From: Pseudanabaena frigida
GTDB lineage: Bacteria > Cyanobacteriota > Cyanobacteriia > Pseudanabaenales > Pseudanabaenaceae
DNA: 64,000 bases
Assembly: GCA_003242085.1 (NCBI GenBank)
Contig: QBML01000008.1
Span: 1-64,000 of the forward strand
Reading direction: 5' to 3'
Below, one piece after another: positions 49,734 to 58,365 of the stretch. The notes beneath the pieces are model-generated. The model searched no databases. It was not told the origin of the DNA and was given only the letters and a program-made list of their open reading frames with translations. Numbering within the stretch: the stretch's first letter is position 1; the number at the start of each line of letters is the position of its first letter. Both the position numbers and the translations under genes were made by a program.

Positions 49734-50669
49734 ATGACATCATCAATTTCCCTTTTAGGTCCTATCAATATCATCGGAAACATTTATGATGATGATAAAA
49801 AGAACGAGAGTATCAGTGCTATTGAAGTAGTTGACGATTTCCTTATCGTTGGGGCTGATGAAGGTAATAAAGTAAAAGTCTTAAAACGTAATGGTGATGG
49901 GTATGCGGTTGTACGTAGTATTCAACTCAGGAGTGATAAGGAAATCGATATTGAGGGAATTGCTTGTGAAGGATCTGCTGTCTATGTTATCGGTTCCCAC
50001 TCATACAAAAGAGAGAAAATCAAATTAAATCAGTCCTACGAACAAAACCGAAAAGCGATCGCAACTGTACTGTCAGAAACACAACGAGACCAACTGTTTC
50101 GCTTCTCCTTGAATGCAGACGCTGAGATTGAGAAAACTAGTCTACGTTCCATTATCGAGCTCAACGATAGCAACAATCTGCTGTACCTATTTAGCCGAAT
50201 ACCTAGTAAAGAAAATGGAGTTGATATCGAGGGCTTAGCAGTTCATAACGGGCTGCTGTACGTTGGTTTTCGTGGGCCAGTGCTCCGCGATAACTGGGTA
50301 CCAATATTGAAGTGCAAATTTGCACAGCCTATTGTTCAAGCAGATCTGGTGTTTGTGAACCTAGGTGGGCGGGGTGTTCGAGACATTACTCGCGTTAACG
50401 ATGGTTTCCTCATTCTCGCTGGAGCGGTTGGGGACGGTCTAGTTTCATACCAAGTTTATTTTTGGGATGGTGAGGACTGTCTGATAGGTAATCGCAAATT
50501 GGGTAATGTTGGGCGACTCGACATTTTAGGAGAGCTTCCAGTGTATGAAAATGCGAAGGCTGAAGGTCTGGCGCTACTAAAGGAAAGTGATTCAGCCTAT
50601 GAAGTCTTGATCGTCTTCGATGGAGTGAAGAATGGCGACCCAAAGCGCTTCAGAATTATTAAAAAATGA
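49734..50669 (+). CDS. DUF3616 beta-propeller-like protein
   Basis: 311 residues from ATG 49734. The repeating pattern (NESISAIEVVDDFLIVGADE, DIEGIACEGSAVYVIGSHSY, GVDIEGLAVHNGLLYVGFRG, ENAKAEGLALL) is that of DUF3616, a predicted beta-propeller with conserved (D/E)EG motifs possibly binding metal or sugar. Third gene of the cassette, 111 bases after DUF2278. Only one HIP1 site occurs across the entire three-gene set. Confidence 0.78.
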   Translation: MTSSISLLGPINIIGNIYDDDKKNESISAIEVVDDFLIVGADEGNKVKVLKRNGDGYAVVRSIQLRSDKEIDIEGIACEGSAVYVIGSHSYKREKIKLNQSYEQNRKAIATVLSETQRDQLFRFSLNADAEIEKTSLRSIIELNDSNNLLYLFSRIPSKENGVDIEGLAVHNGLLYVGFRGPVLRDNWVPILKCKFAQPIVQADLVFVNLGGRGVRDITRVNDGFLILAGAVGDGLVSYQVYFWDGEDCLIGNRKLGNVGRLDILGELPVYENAKAEGLALLKESDSAYEVLIVFDGVKNGDPKRFRIIKK

Positions 50670-50828
50670 TTCTTTTGTGCTTCTCTGCAAGGAGAAAACC
50701 TTATATGAAAGATGGATTAGGGAAGAATAGTGAAGTAGAAATTATGTCTTAATTTTACGGACAATCGCCACATCGCCAAAAAAATTTGGTATAGACTAGT
50801 GATTAGATGTTATCAGGGAGCTAAAACT

Positions 50829-51164
50829 ATGATTTGTAAAACTGTTTCTTTGGTTGCGACTAGTCTCGTTGCAGCAACAATGTTTGCTTCGGCTAGTGCG
50901 ATCGCTCAAATTAATAATGCAGCAACGCTGTCGGAACAGACCTTACGCGAAGCTCAGCAACAAGAAAAAGGATCCCTTAATATTGGTGGTAGTAATTTGA
51001 ACTTACTTCAGCTAATCAATAGTATTAATCTTGCTGGGGGAAAATCTCCTGAGAAATTTAGTGCCGATCAGTCTGAATCTCTGGATGAAGCTGTTTCGAC
51101 CTTTAAAAATCAGCAACGCCGCGATATTAAGATTTCTATTCCTTCTAATCAACCCAGTAATTAA
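50829..51164 (+). CDS. Small exported protein, unknown (111 aa)
   Basis: ATG 50829 is preceded by CAGGGAGCTAAAACT. A typical signal peptide (TVSLVATSLVAATMFASASA, then IAQ) leads to an ~85-residue polar mature part rich in Gln, Asn, Ser and Leu (NIGGSNLNLLQLINSINLAG). Not recognised. It lies after the MBL cassette but has its own promoter region and resumes HIP1 usage. Confidence 0.65.
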   Translation: MICKTVSLVATSLVAATMFASASAIAQINNAATLSEQTLREAQQQEKGSLNIGGSNLNLLQLINSINLAGGKSPEKFSADQSESLDEAVSTFKNQQRRDIKISIPSNQPSN

Positions 51165-51204
51165 AAATATGAGATAAATCTAATTTGTTCTATCTCAAGA
51201 TAAA

Positions 51205-51241
51205 AAGATAAGAGGCAGCGCATTGCGTTGCCTCTTATCTT
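51205..51241 (+). terminator. 17-bp hairpin after the exported protein
   Basis: AAGATAAGAGGCAGCGC and GCGTTGCCTCTTATCTT, one wobble, ATT loop; an extra ATCTCAAGATAAA flank extends partial pairing. Confidence 0.75.
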
Positions 51242-51326
51242 GAGGATATGGTTTCGGATTCCCTCAGCCAATGATTATTATTGCTGGCTGAGCGGATCTG
51301 AAGCTGTATTTAATAAATTGGATTGC

Positions 51327-51442
51327 TATAGCAATTCAATAGATAGCTAGGACAAATCAAAACCCAAAAAGCAAGTGGCGGCGCGAAGCGCCGCCACTTG
51401 CTTTTTGGGTTTTATGTCCTAAGTAACCATTGCATTGCTATA
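51327..51442. repeat. Full-length 116-bp palindromic element (MITE-like), ACCCAA family
   Basis: Outer imperfect inverted repeats TATAGCAATTCAATAGATAG(CTAGGACA) and its counterpart ending CATTGCATTGCTATA enclose a perfect 26-bp hairpin (51359-51413) with GGCGGCGC core and GAA loop. It has no coding capacity. It fills most of the gap between a terminator and a TPR gene. Confidence 0.8.
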
Positions 51443-51447
51443 TATTT

Positions 51448-52251
51448 TTACTTTAAAGTTAAGAATTTTTCGAGAGCTACAACCATCGATGGGGGCCAAC
51501 GGCGAATATTTTTTACCCAGTTAATATCTCGATAGCGTGGATCGAGATTTTCGACAGATACCCAGTTGCTTTCGGCTTCACCTTGCTTTTTACTTGCCCA
51601 AAGTGCAGCTGTTAAAGCGGCACGAACATCAGTAAAGTTGGGATATTTGCGTAATATATTCTTCATCGCTTTGATCGCTTCATCGGTCTTGCTAACTTGA
51701 AATAAAGCGATCGCATTATTTCCAAAGGCAGTACTAAAGCGCGAATTAACTTGCATCGCTGTTTGATAATCAGCGATCGCCTCTTCCCATTTGCCTAAAC
51801 CCGCTTTAGCATTACCGCGATTGTTATAAGCTGCTGCATCATTAGGAGCAATTTCCAAAACGCGATTGTAATCAGCGATCGCCTCTTCCCATTTTCCTAA
51901 ACTTTCTAGCGCCGCCCCACGATTGAGGTAAGGATCGGGATAATCGGGAGCAAGTTCTACGGATTTGTTATAGTCGGCAAGTGCTTCCTGTGGACGGTTT
52001 TGGCTCATTTTCGAGTTGCCACGATTGCTCCAACCTGCGGCATTGTCTGGATACAAATCGATCAAATCTGTCCAATAGCCCTCGGCAATCGGAAATTTAC
52101 CCGCATCAGTAGCATCAAAGGCTTTTTTAACCAATGCATCGAGTTGATTTGATTCTGCTTCAGTAATGTTGATTTGTGCCTGTACTGGTGCGATCGCCGC
52201 AGGGTGAAAAAGTAAAAGTAAGACAAGAAAAGCTGCAAGTATCGAACGCAT
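51448..52251 (-). CDS. TPR-repeat exported protein
   Basis: 267 residues. Signal peptide SILAAFLVLLLLFHPAAIAP...AQA. About five TPR motifs follow (AAGWSNRGNSKMSQNRPQEA, DPYLNRGAALESLGKWEEAI, AAAYNNRGNAKAGLGKWEEA). A C-terminal ~60-residue tail ends GWP/RRWPPSMVVALEKFL. TPR proteins are scaffolds for assembly of membrane complexes; the exact partner is unknown. A 45-base leader joins it to nothing obvious; it is convergent with no gene. Confidence 0.8.
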   Translation of the reverse strand: MRSILAAFLVLLLLFHPAAIAPVQAQINITEAESNQLDALVKKAFDATDAGKFPIAEGYWTDLIDLYPDNAAGWSNRGNSKMSQNRPQEALADYNKSVELAPDYPDPYLNRGAALESLGKWEEAIADYNRVLEIAPNDAAAYNNRGNAKAGLGKWEEAIADYQTAMQVNSRFSTAFGNNAIALFQVSKTDEAIKAMKNILRKYPNFTDVRAALTAALWASKKQGEAESNWVSVENLDPRYRDINWVKNIRRWPPSMVVALEKFLTLK

Positions 52252-52310
52252 GGAAATTTAATCCCTCAGTAAACAAACGCGATTTAATTCCTTATTCTAA
52301 ACACTTGACT

Positions 52311-52805
52311 CTAAGCACTGGGTTGAATGGTGATATTGCCGCGCATTCCTGCTTCAGTGTGACCAGCGATCGCACAGTGCAATTCATAAGTGCCAGATTT
52401 GATTGGGACAAAAGTCCATTCTGCGGTTGTATTTGGGCGCAATTCCAATTCGCGAACATTCCCTTTGATTTCGACATTGCCTGCTACGATATTTTGTGTC
52501 CAGACTGCATCAGCAAAATCTTTGCTGGTGAAATAATGCTTCATCGCGCTGGAATTATTTAGCAAGAGCTTATAACGCTTGCCTGATTCAAAGATGAAGC
52601 GATCGGGAATAAATTTCAGTTCGTTAGCGGTGTTGCTGAGACTAACTTTGACAGCGATTACAGGTTGTTTGGTAAAATCAACCGATGCAATTTTGATTGG
52701 TGCGGCGATCGCCAAATTAGGTTTAATCACAACACAGCAAAGCGTAAATAAAAGGATGCTAAAAGTGCTAATTACTTGACTAAAAACTCGTAAGGCTCGG
52801 CGCAT
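52311..52805 (-). CDS. Exported cupredoxin-like copper protein
   Basis: 164 residues from ATG 52805 with GAGG 7 bases upstream. Signal/anchor FSILLFTLCCVVIKPNLAIA. The cupredoxin fold follows: the first His in NNSSAMKHYFTSKDF, then the ligand loop YELHCAIAGHTEAGM with Cys, His and Met. This is the type-1 copper set. Possibly an electron carrier or copper sink in the periplasm or lumen. It lies just upstream of fabG on the same strand, with a hairpin between. Confidence 0.8.
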   Translation of the reverse strand: MRRALRVFSQVISTFSILLFTLCCVVIKPNLAIAAPIKIASVDFTKQPVIAVKVSLSNTANELKFIPDRFIFESGKRYKLLLNNSSAMKHYFTSKDFADAVWTQNIVAGNVEIKGNVRELELRPNTTAEWTFVPIKSGTYELHCAIAGHTEAGMRGNITIQPSA

Positions 52806-52830
52806 AAAATACCTCGTTGATAAAAAATTT

Positions 52831-52857
52831 AGAGCAGAGCGCTTAGCGCTCTGCTCT
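52831..52857 (-). terminator. 12-bp perfect hairpin between fabG and the cupredoxin gene
   Basis: AGAGCAGAGCGC / GCGCTCTGCTCT, loop TTA. It starts 4 bases after the fabG stop (minus strand), 26 bases before the cupredoxin start. Confidence 0.75.
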
Positions 52858-52860
52858 GGT

Positions 52861-53679
<819 letters not shown>

Positions 53680-53731
53680 TTAAAAATAATTTCCCATGAT
53701 TTGTACGAAATATGGCGGTAGCCAATTATGT

Positions 53732-53805
53732 TAGGACAAACCCAAAACCCACAAGAGAGTTGCATTGCAATGCACCGCAACTCTCCTGTGGGTTTTATGT
53801 CTTAA
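53732..53805. repeat. ACCCAA-family element with TAGGACA ends
   Basis: Left TTAGGACAAACCC and right GGGTTTTATGTCTTAA enclose a hairpin AAAACCCACA...TGTGGGTTTT with an inner AGAGAGTTGC / GCAACTCTC pairing. It is preceded by GGTAGCCAATTA, like the GTCGCCAATTA flank near 33.99 kb. Confidence 0.75.
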
Positions 53806-53872
53806 CTAAAATGTCTATACCTATACATGACAAATTGCGGTTTAAGTTAGTTTAGCGAGTTGAGTGACACTT

Positions 53873-53958
53873 ACAGCGCTTTGCGCTCAAACCCAAACCA
53901 AGAAAAATTTTGAAAGCGTTGCGAAGTAACGCTTTCAAAATTTTTCTTGTGGTTTGTT
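53873..53958. repeat. Element with GCGCTTTGCGC flank, second copy
   Basis: CAGCGCTTTGCGCTCAAACC leads into hairpin AAACCAAGAAAAATTTTGAA(AGCGTTGC) with a near-exact complement. Same design as 35727-35815 in reverse orientation, with different stem centre. Confidence 0.8.
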
Positions 53959-54013
53959 TGGTCGGAAATTGCTGTAATCCCAAAAACAGGCTGAGAAAAG
54001 CGCAACATGTTTT

Positions 54014-55570
54014 TTAGGTAATACCCTGCAATGCTTGGATTGCCTGCTGTGTGCGTTTAATCCATTCAGCATCACGATTTTCTTCGTATAGCTTCAGGGC
54101 TTCTTGGTAAGAGCGAATTGCGTTACTGACTTCACCTTTAAGGGTATACAAAGCACCGAGACCAAAATGCGCCTTAGCAAATTTTGGATTTAAGGATAGA
54201 GCCTTGAAATAGGCAGTTTGGGCTTCGCCGAGTTTGCCACGATCGGCGTAGGCAAGTCCCAGACTCGTATAATCCACCCACAGATCTTCTTTGCCGATCG
54301 CGATTGTTTTTTGAAAAGCATCGATCGCTTCATCCCCATTACCTTGCGATCGCAAAAGATTTCCGAGATTGCTATAGGCAACTGCGTTCTTAGTATCGAT
54401 GGCGATCGCGCGGCGAAATGCAGTGATTGCTTCAGCATTACGATTTTGGTCAGACAGGACACGACCGAGGTTGTTATAAGCTGGTGCATAGCTTGGATTA
54501 ATCGCAATTGATTTCTCATAAGCGGCGATCGCCCCTTCGAGATCCCCTTGGCGGCGCAAGGCAAGACCTAAACCATTGAAAGTGCTTGCTACCCTTGGAT
54601 TTATTTCTGTACTGCGTTTAAAGGCTTCAGCAGCTTCGGGAATATTTTCCTCACGCAACAGAGCGCTGCCTAAAGCCGCATAAATTTCAGCATTACGGGG
54701 ATCTTGCTCGATCGCCTTCCGAAAGATCGCAATCGCATTTTGGCGATCGCCCAACTGGTTATAAGCTAAGCCGAGATTGTAATAAACATTTGGGAAATTA
54801 GGATCGATTGCCGTTACTTGTTTGTACGAATTGATTGCACCAACATAATCACGGTCTTCATATAACGAAATTCCCAACGCAAAATGAGCAACGGCATACT
54901 GAGGAGCAAGCTCGATCGCCTTACGGTAGGACGCGATCGCTTCTTGACGATTGCCTTGGCGGCGCAACACCGTGCCTAAACCGTTATGGGCAAGGGCATA
55001 TTTAGGATCGAACTCAATTGCCTTCCTAAAAGCAGTAATCGCATCCTCAAGATTATTCCGACGTTCGTGGGCTAAACCCAAATTGTAGTAAGCAGGAGCA
55101 AGATTTGTGTCCGCTTTGCTGAATTGGATAAACTGGTTATAAGCTTCGATCGCGCCAATCGAATCCCCTTTTTGATAAAGCGCAATCCCTAATCCGTAAT
55201 AGGCAGGTGTATAGTTTTTATCGATTGTAATTGCTTGGCGATGAGCCTCAATTGCGCCTTGAATGTCCCCTTTTTGGCGCAAAGTTACCCCTAACCCATA
55301 ATAAGCAGGTACAAACTCTGGACTCGTCGCGATCGCTTGACGATATAAAGCAAGGGCGCGATCGAGTTGATTTTGTTCCCTTAAAGAATTAGCCCTTTCT
55401 ACCAGATTAATTGCTGTGTTTGCAGGAGAATCGCTTTGAGCGATCTGACTTGTAGAGGTTGGAGTTGGCGATGTTTGAGCTAAGGCGATCGTGTCAAGAG
55501 CAGGCGCGAGACTACACATTAGCGGGAAAAAACCCACTACTGCGATCTTCGTAATTGCGGTTTTGATCAT
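54014..55570 (-). CDS. Long TPR-repeat protein with signal peptide (518 aa)
   Basis: A signal peptide (ITKIAVVGFFPLMCSLAPAL) is followed by a Thr/Ser/Pro linker and about twelve near-identical 34-residue TPR units (for example AYYGLGVTLRQKGDIQGAIE, AYNNLGRVLSDQNRNAEAIT). The repeats continue to the C-terminus (AIQAL). It forms a superhelical scaffold outside the cytoplasm. The similarity of repeats makes copy-number change and assembly error possible. Monocistronic. Confidence 0.88.
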   Translation of the reverse strand: MIKTAITKIAVVGFFPLMCSLAPALDTIALAQTSPTPTSTSQIAQSDSPANTAINLVERANSLREQNQLDRALALYRQAIATSPEFVPAYYGLGVTLRQKGDIQGAIEAHRQAITIDKNYTPAYYGLGIALYQKGDSIGAIEAYNQFIQFSKADTNLAPAYYNLGLAHERRNNLEDAITAFRKAIEFDPKYALAHNGLGTVLRRQGNRQEAIASYRKAIELAPQYAVAHFALGISLYEDRDYVGAINSYKQVTAIDPNFPNVYYNLGLAYNQLGDRQNAIAIFRKAIEQDPRNAEIYAALGSALLREENIPEAAEAFKRSTEINPRVASTFNGLGLALRRQGDLEGAIAAYEKSIAINPSYAPAYNNLGRVLSDQNRNAEAITAFRRAIAIDTKNAVAYSNLGNLLRSQGNGDEAIDAFQKTIAIGKEDLWVDYTSLGLAYADRGKLGEAQTAYFKALSLNPKFAKAHFGLGALYTLKGEVSNAIRSYQEALKLYEENRDAEWIKRTQQAIQALQGIT

Positions 55571-55680
55571 AATTAGTATTGCTTATAGCTGTTTTCTGCC
55601 ATGAAGGATTATGAGTTGGCAAAAGCAGAAATGAAATGAGCAGTATATTGTCTCAACTAGCTGAGCTGTAAAAACTCATC

Positions 55681-55881
55681 TTAGATAGAGTTCGTTTCGA
55701 TCCATCGCACCACATCAATGACTTTACCAAGGAAAGATGGCAAATTGAAGATTTTGATACATTTATCGTATTTGTAATGTTGCCCTAAGGCGATCGGTAG
55801 ATTGGCGTAATTGCAATTTGCTGTAGTACCAGATCTGTCGAAAGTAATCGCACATACTTTTTTTGTATCGACTAGTTTCAT
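55681..55881 (-). CDS. Possible small protein, unknown (66 aa)
   Basis: MKLVDTKKVCAITFDRSGTT from ATG 55881 (GTG 55893 alternative). Two Cys and a C-terminal VIDVVRWIETNSI helix. No clear ribosome site and no recognised family. It lies in a region otherwise non-coding between the long TPR gene and the HIP1-rich spacer. Confidence 0.35.
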   Translation of the reverse strand: MKLVDTKKVCAITFDRSGTTANCNYANLPIALGQHYKYDKCIKIFNLPSFLGKVIDVVRWIETNSI

Positions 55882-55915
55882 AGTCTTAAGCACAAGTTTG
55901 AATCGTGTTTCAAAT

Positions 55916-56101
55916 AGCGATCGTTCCCTTCCCTTTCACAAAACCAAGCGATCGCTCACTCCCAATAAAATACCAGTAATTAGTAATTGTCCATTCCTTC
56001 TCATAAAAGAAAGCGATCGCTCTTAATCAAATATCAACAACCAGCGATCGCCATTTCATCTCTCCACAAAAAGCGATCGCCCCAAATCAAAAATCAGCGA
56101 T
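55916..56101. repeat. HIP1-dense spacer
   Basis: Exact GCGATCGC at 55948, 56013, 56043 and 56073, plus partial forms at 55917 and 56096, separated by AT-rich and Pyrimidine/Ala-rich sequence without ORFs. The 55894-56280 gap upstream of the trypco1 gene holds nothing else I can name. Confidence 0.7.
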
Positions 56102-56280
56102 CACAAATATGATCTCATCTACACATTCATGTAGAGTGCGCGATACATTTCAGCGCATTGCAAGAAAGATGATCGCACTTCAATCTTTTTTAATAAAGCT
56201 AACCCAACTAACTGTAGTCCAAAATCCAATCTATCGAGCAAAAGCGATACAATTTAAATTGATACAATTAGGAGAAAATT

Positions 56281-56637
56281 ATGTCAGATGAACCAATTTG
56301 GATTATGTCACGCGATGATGCTGATAGCGAAGATAGTGGAGGAGGAAAAGGCTGGAAAGAAAACTGGACTCAAAAAGCTTCTTCAATCCTGCATCTTAAG
56401 CCTATAGATCCTGTAAAGCTACAACATAAGTGGGATCGAACAATGCGCTTTGTGGGACAACTAATTCATCAGGCAGAGAGGGAAGCAGGCGGCGAGTTTG
56501 GGATGCAGTTAGATGAAGTAACACTTGCGGTTGAAATCAACGGTCGTGGACAAGTTAATTTGCTAGGAGCATGTACTACCGAAGGAAGTGGTAAAGGTGC
56601 AATCACTCTAAAGTTTAAGCGAACTGAATCAAAGTGA
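56281..56637 (+). CDS. trypco1-type (CU044_2847-like) small protein
   Basis: 118 residues. The pattern PIWIMSRDD at the start, FGMQLDEVTLAVEINGRGQV and the Gly-rich C-terminus (GACTTEGSGKGAITLKFKR) fit the trypsin-co-occurring domain 1 group, small beta-rich proteins found next to peptidases, EADs and other conflict-system parts. Here it is followed 1 base later by a caspase-like gene (TGATATG), so they are co-expressed. It may act as effector-associated sensor or adaptor. Confidence 0.65.
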   Translation: MSDEPIWIMSRDDADSEDSGGGKGWKENWTQKASSILHLKPIDPVKLQHKWDRTMRFVGQLIHQAEREAGGEFGMQLDEVTLAVEINGRGQVNLLGACTTEGSGKGAITLKFKRTESK

Positions 56638-56638
56638 T

Positions 56639-58351
56639 ATGGCAGAGAGTAACTGGGCGATCTCAATTGGTGTAAATCAATATGATTATATTTCTGACCA
56701 TCTTGAGTATGCAGTAAATGATGCTGAAAAAGTCAGTCATTTTTTGAGTACCCAATTAGGATTCGAGGTATTACTCTATACGGACACTTCAAAAACATTA
56801 GGGCAAACCCAAACAAGACCATCTCGGAATAACTTATGGTATTTACTGAAAAATTTAATTGGTCAAGCTAGAAGAGCAGATAACTTTTTGTTTTTTTTCA
56901 GTGGACATGGAGCTTTAGGGAAGGATTTACATGAGTATTTACTGACTTCTGATCATTCCCCTAGCGACATAGAGAATACGGCTCTTCCTTTGAGTTTTGT
57001 GATTCAATGTTTGATAGAGTGTCAAGCTAGAAACACCGTGCTTGTCCTAGATATGTGTAGGAGTAGACAGCCAGACTGGAGCAAAGGTGATGAGAGAGTT
57101 AGTATGGAAACTTTAAACCAAGCAAGGCAGCAAGGAATTACTGTTGTCTTCTCCTGTAATCGTGGAGAAAGATCTTACGAAATCCCCTCAATTCAACAAG
57201 GCTCATTTACATATGCATTCCTAGAAGGATTAAAGTTTTGCGTAACGACAGCAGAACTGGAAAGGTATCTGATGCGAAGGGTATCGCAAATTAACCAAGA
57301 AAATGGTAAGCCTCCGCAACACCCTCTAATCGGAGTTGAATCGACGCTTAAGTACGATTTGCCATTGATAGCTACTCAATCAAGGCAACTAAATCAATTT
57401 CAAGAGAATATCCGTTCACCCGCTAAAAGCGATCGCGATATTAGAAGTGTAGAGTTGCAATCAGAGACAAATATAACTCTGCGAGAATCATCCCACCAAT
57501 TTATAATCCCTGTTATTGAAGGTAAACAGGCTTTTGAATTTGAAGTGATAGTAGTAGATGTATATGGTCAAAAACTTAAGCAACATCATGGGGAGTCTAT
57601 TTATCTCTCAGAAGAATTAGGCACATCTTCGCTACAAATGGTGGTTATTCCTAGTGACACTTTCGTGATGGGATCTTCAGAACGTAGACCATCTTCTAAT
57701 GAATTACCCTTGCACTCAGTGACGATCAAACCTTTCCTGATGAGCAAGTACCCAATTACAAAATCTCAATGGAAAGCTGTTGCAAAACTAGAACAAGTTA
57801 AGATTCCCCTAAAACTGCAACCATCTCGATCTGGCGGAGCAAAGCATCCAATCGTAGAAATCTCTTGGGATGAAGCAGTTGAGTTTTGCGATCGCTTATC
57901 GCGAAAGACAGGTCACGTTTATCGGTTGCCCTCTGAAGCAGAATGGGAATTTGCCTGTCGAGCAGGAACAACCACCCCATTTCATTTCGGTGAAACAATT
58001 ACCCCAAATCTCGCCAACTATGACGGAACTTTCCCCTATCATTCAGAACCGAAAGGAGAAAATCGAAAAAAAGCTATTGACGTTGGCAGTTTCCCATTTG
58101 CAAATACTTTTGGGTTATTCGACATGCATGGTAACGTGTGGGAATGGTGTTTAGATCACTGGCACGAAACTTACTATGAAACTCCAACAGATGGACGAGC
58201 TTGTTTCAAAAAACCTGAGAGTCGTGATCGCTTTATACGTGGCGGTTCGTGGCGTAACGAACCAAAGTTATGTCGATCTAGCTCCCGATTCTTCGATCAG
58301 GCAGATAGTAAATCAAACAATATTAGTTTCAGAGTAATTCGTGAACTTTGA
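56639..58351 (+). CDS. Caspase-like (C14) protein fused to a formylglycine-generating-enzyme-type domain
   Basis: 570 residues. Residues 1-230 are a caspase-hemoglobinase fold with catalytic His90 in FFFSGHGALG and Cys140 in VLVLDMCRSRQ. A ~110-residue linker follows. From about 330 a FGE-sulfatase (C-type lectin fold) domain: LQMVVIPSDTFVMGSSERRP, YRLPSEAEWEFACRAGTTTP, HGNVWEWCLDHW and FIRGGSWRNEPKLCRSSSRF. This architecture is common in cyanobacterial conflict and cell-death proteins: the protease is the effector, the FGE module a ligand- or partner-recognition unit. Coupled to the trypco1 gene. Confidence 0.85.
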   Translation: MAESNWAISIGVNQYDYISDHLEYAVNDAEKVSHFLSTQLGFEVLLYTDTSKTLGQTQTRPSRNNLWYLLKNLIGQARRADNFLFFFSGHGALGKDLHEYLLTSDHSPSDIENTALPLSFVIQCLIECQARNTVLVLDMCRSRQPDWSKGDERVSMETLNQARQQGITVVFSCNRGERSYEIPSIQQGSFTYAFLEGLKFCVTTAELERYLMRRVSQINQENGKPPQHPLIGVESTLKYDLPLIATQSRQLNQFQENIRSPAKSDRDIRSVELQSETNITLRESSHQFIIPVIEGKQAFEFEVIVVDVYGQKLKQHHGESIYLSEELGTSSLQMVVIPSDTFVMGSSERRPSSNELPLHSVTIKPFLMSKYPITKSQWKAVAKLEQVKIPLKLQPSRSGGAKHPIVEISWDEAVEFCDRLSRKTGHVYRLPSEAEWEFACRAGTTTPFHFGETITPNLANYDGTFPYHSEPKGENRKKAIDVGSFPFANTFGLFDMHGNVWEWCLDHWHETYYETPTDGRACFKKPESRDRFIRGGSWRNEPKLCRSSSRFFDQADSKSNNISFRVIREL

Positions 58352-58365
58352 GTAGATTCTCTGAT

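Noticed and set aside
55916-56101. Spaced GCGATCGC octamers as a CRISPR or origin-like iteron array
   Set aside because: The octamer is the HIP1 motif found throughout cyanobacterial genomes; no longer conserved repeat surrounds it.
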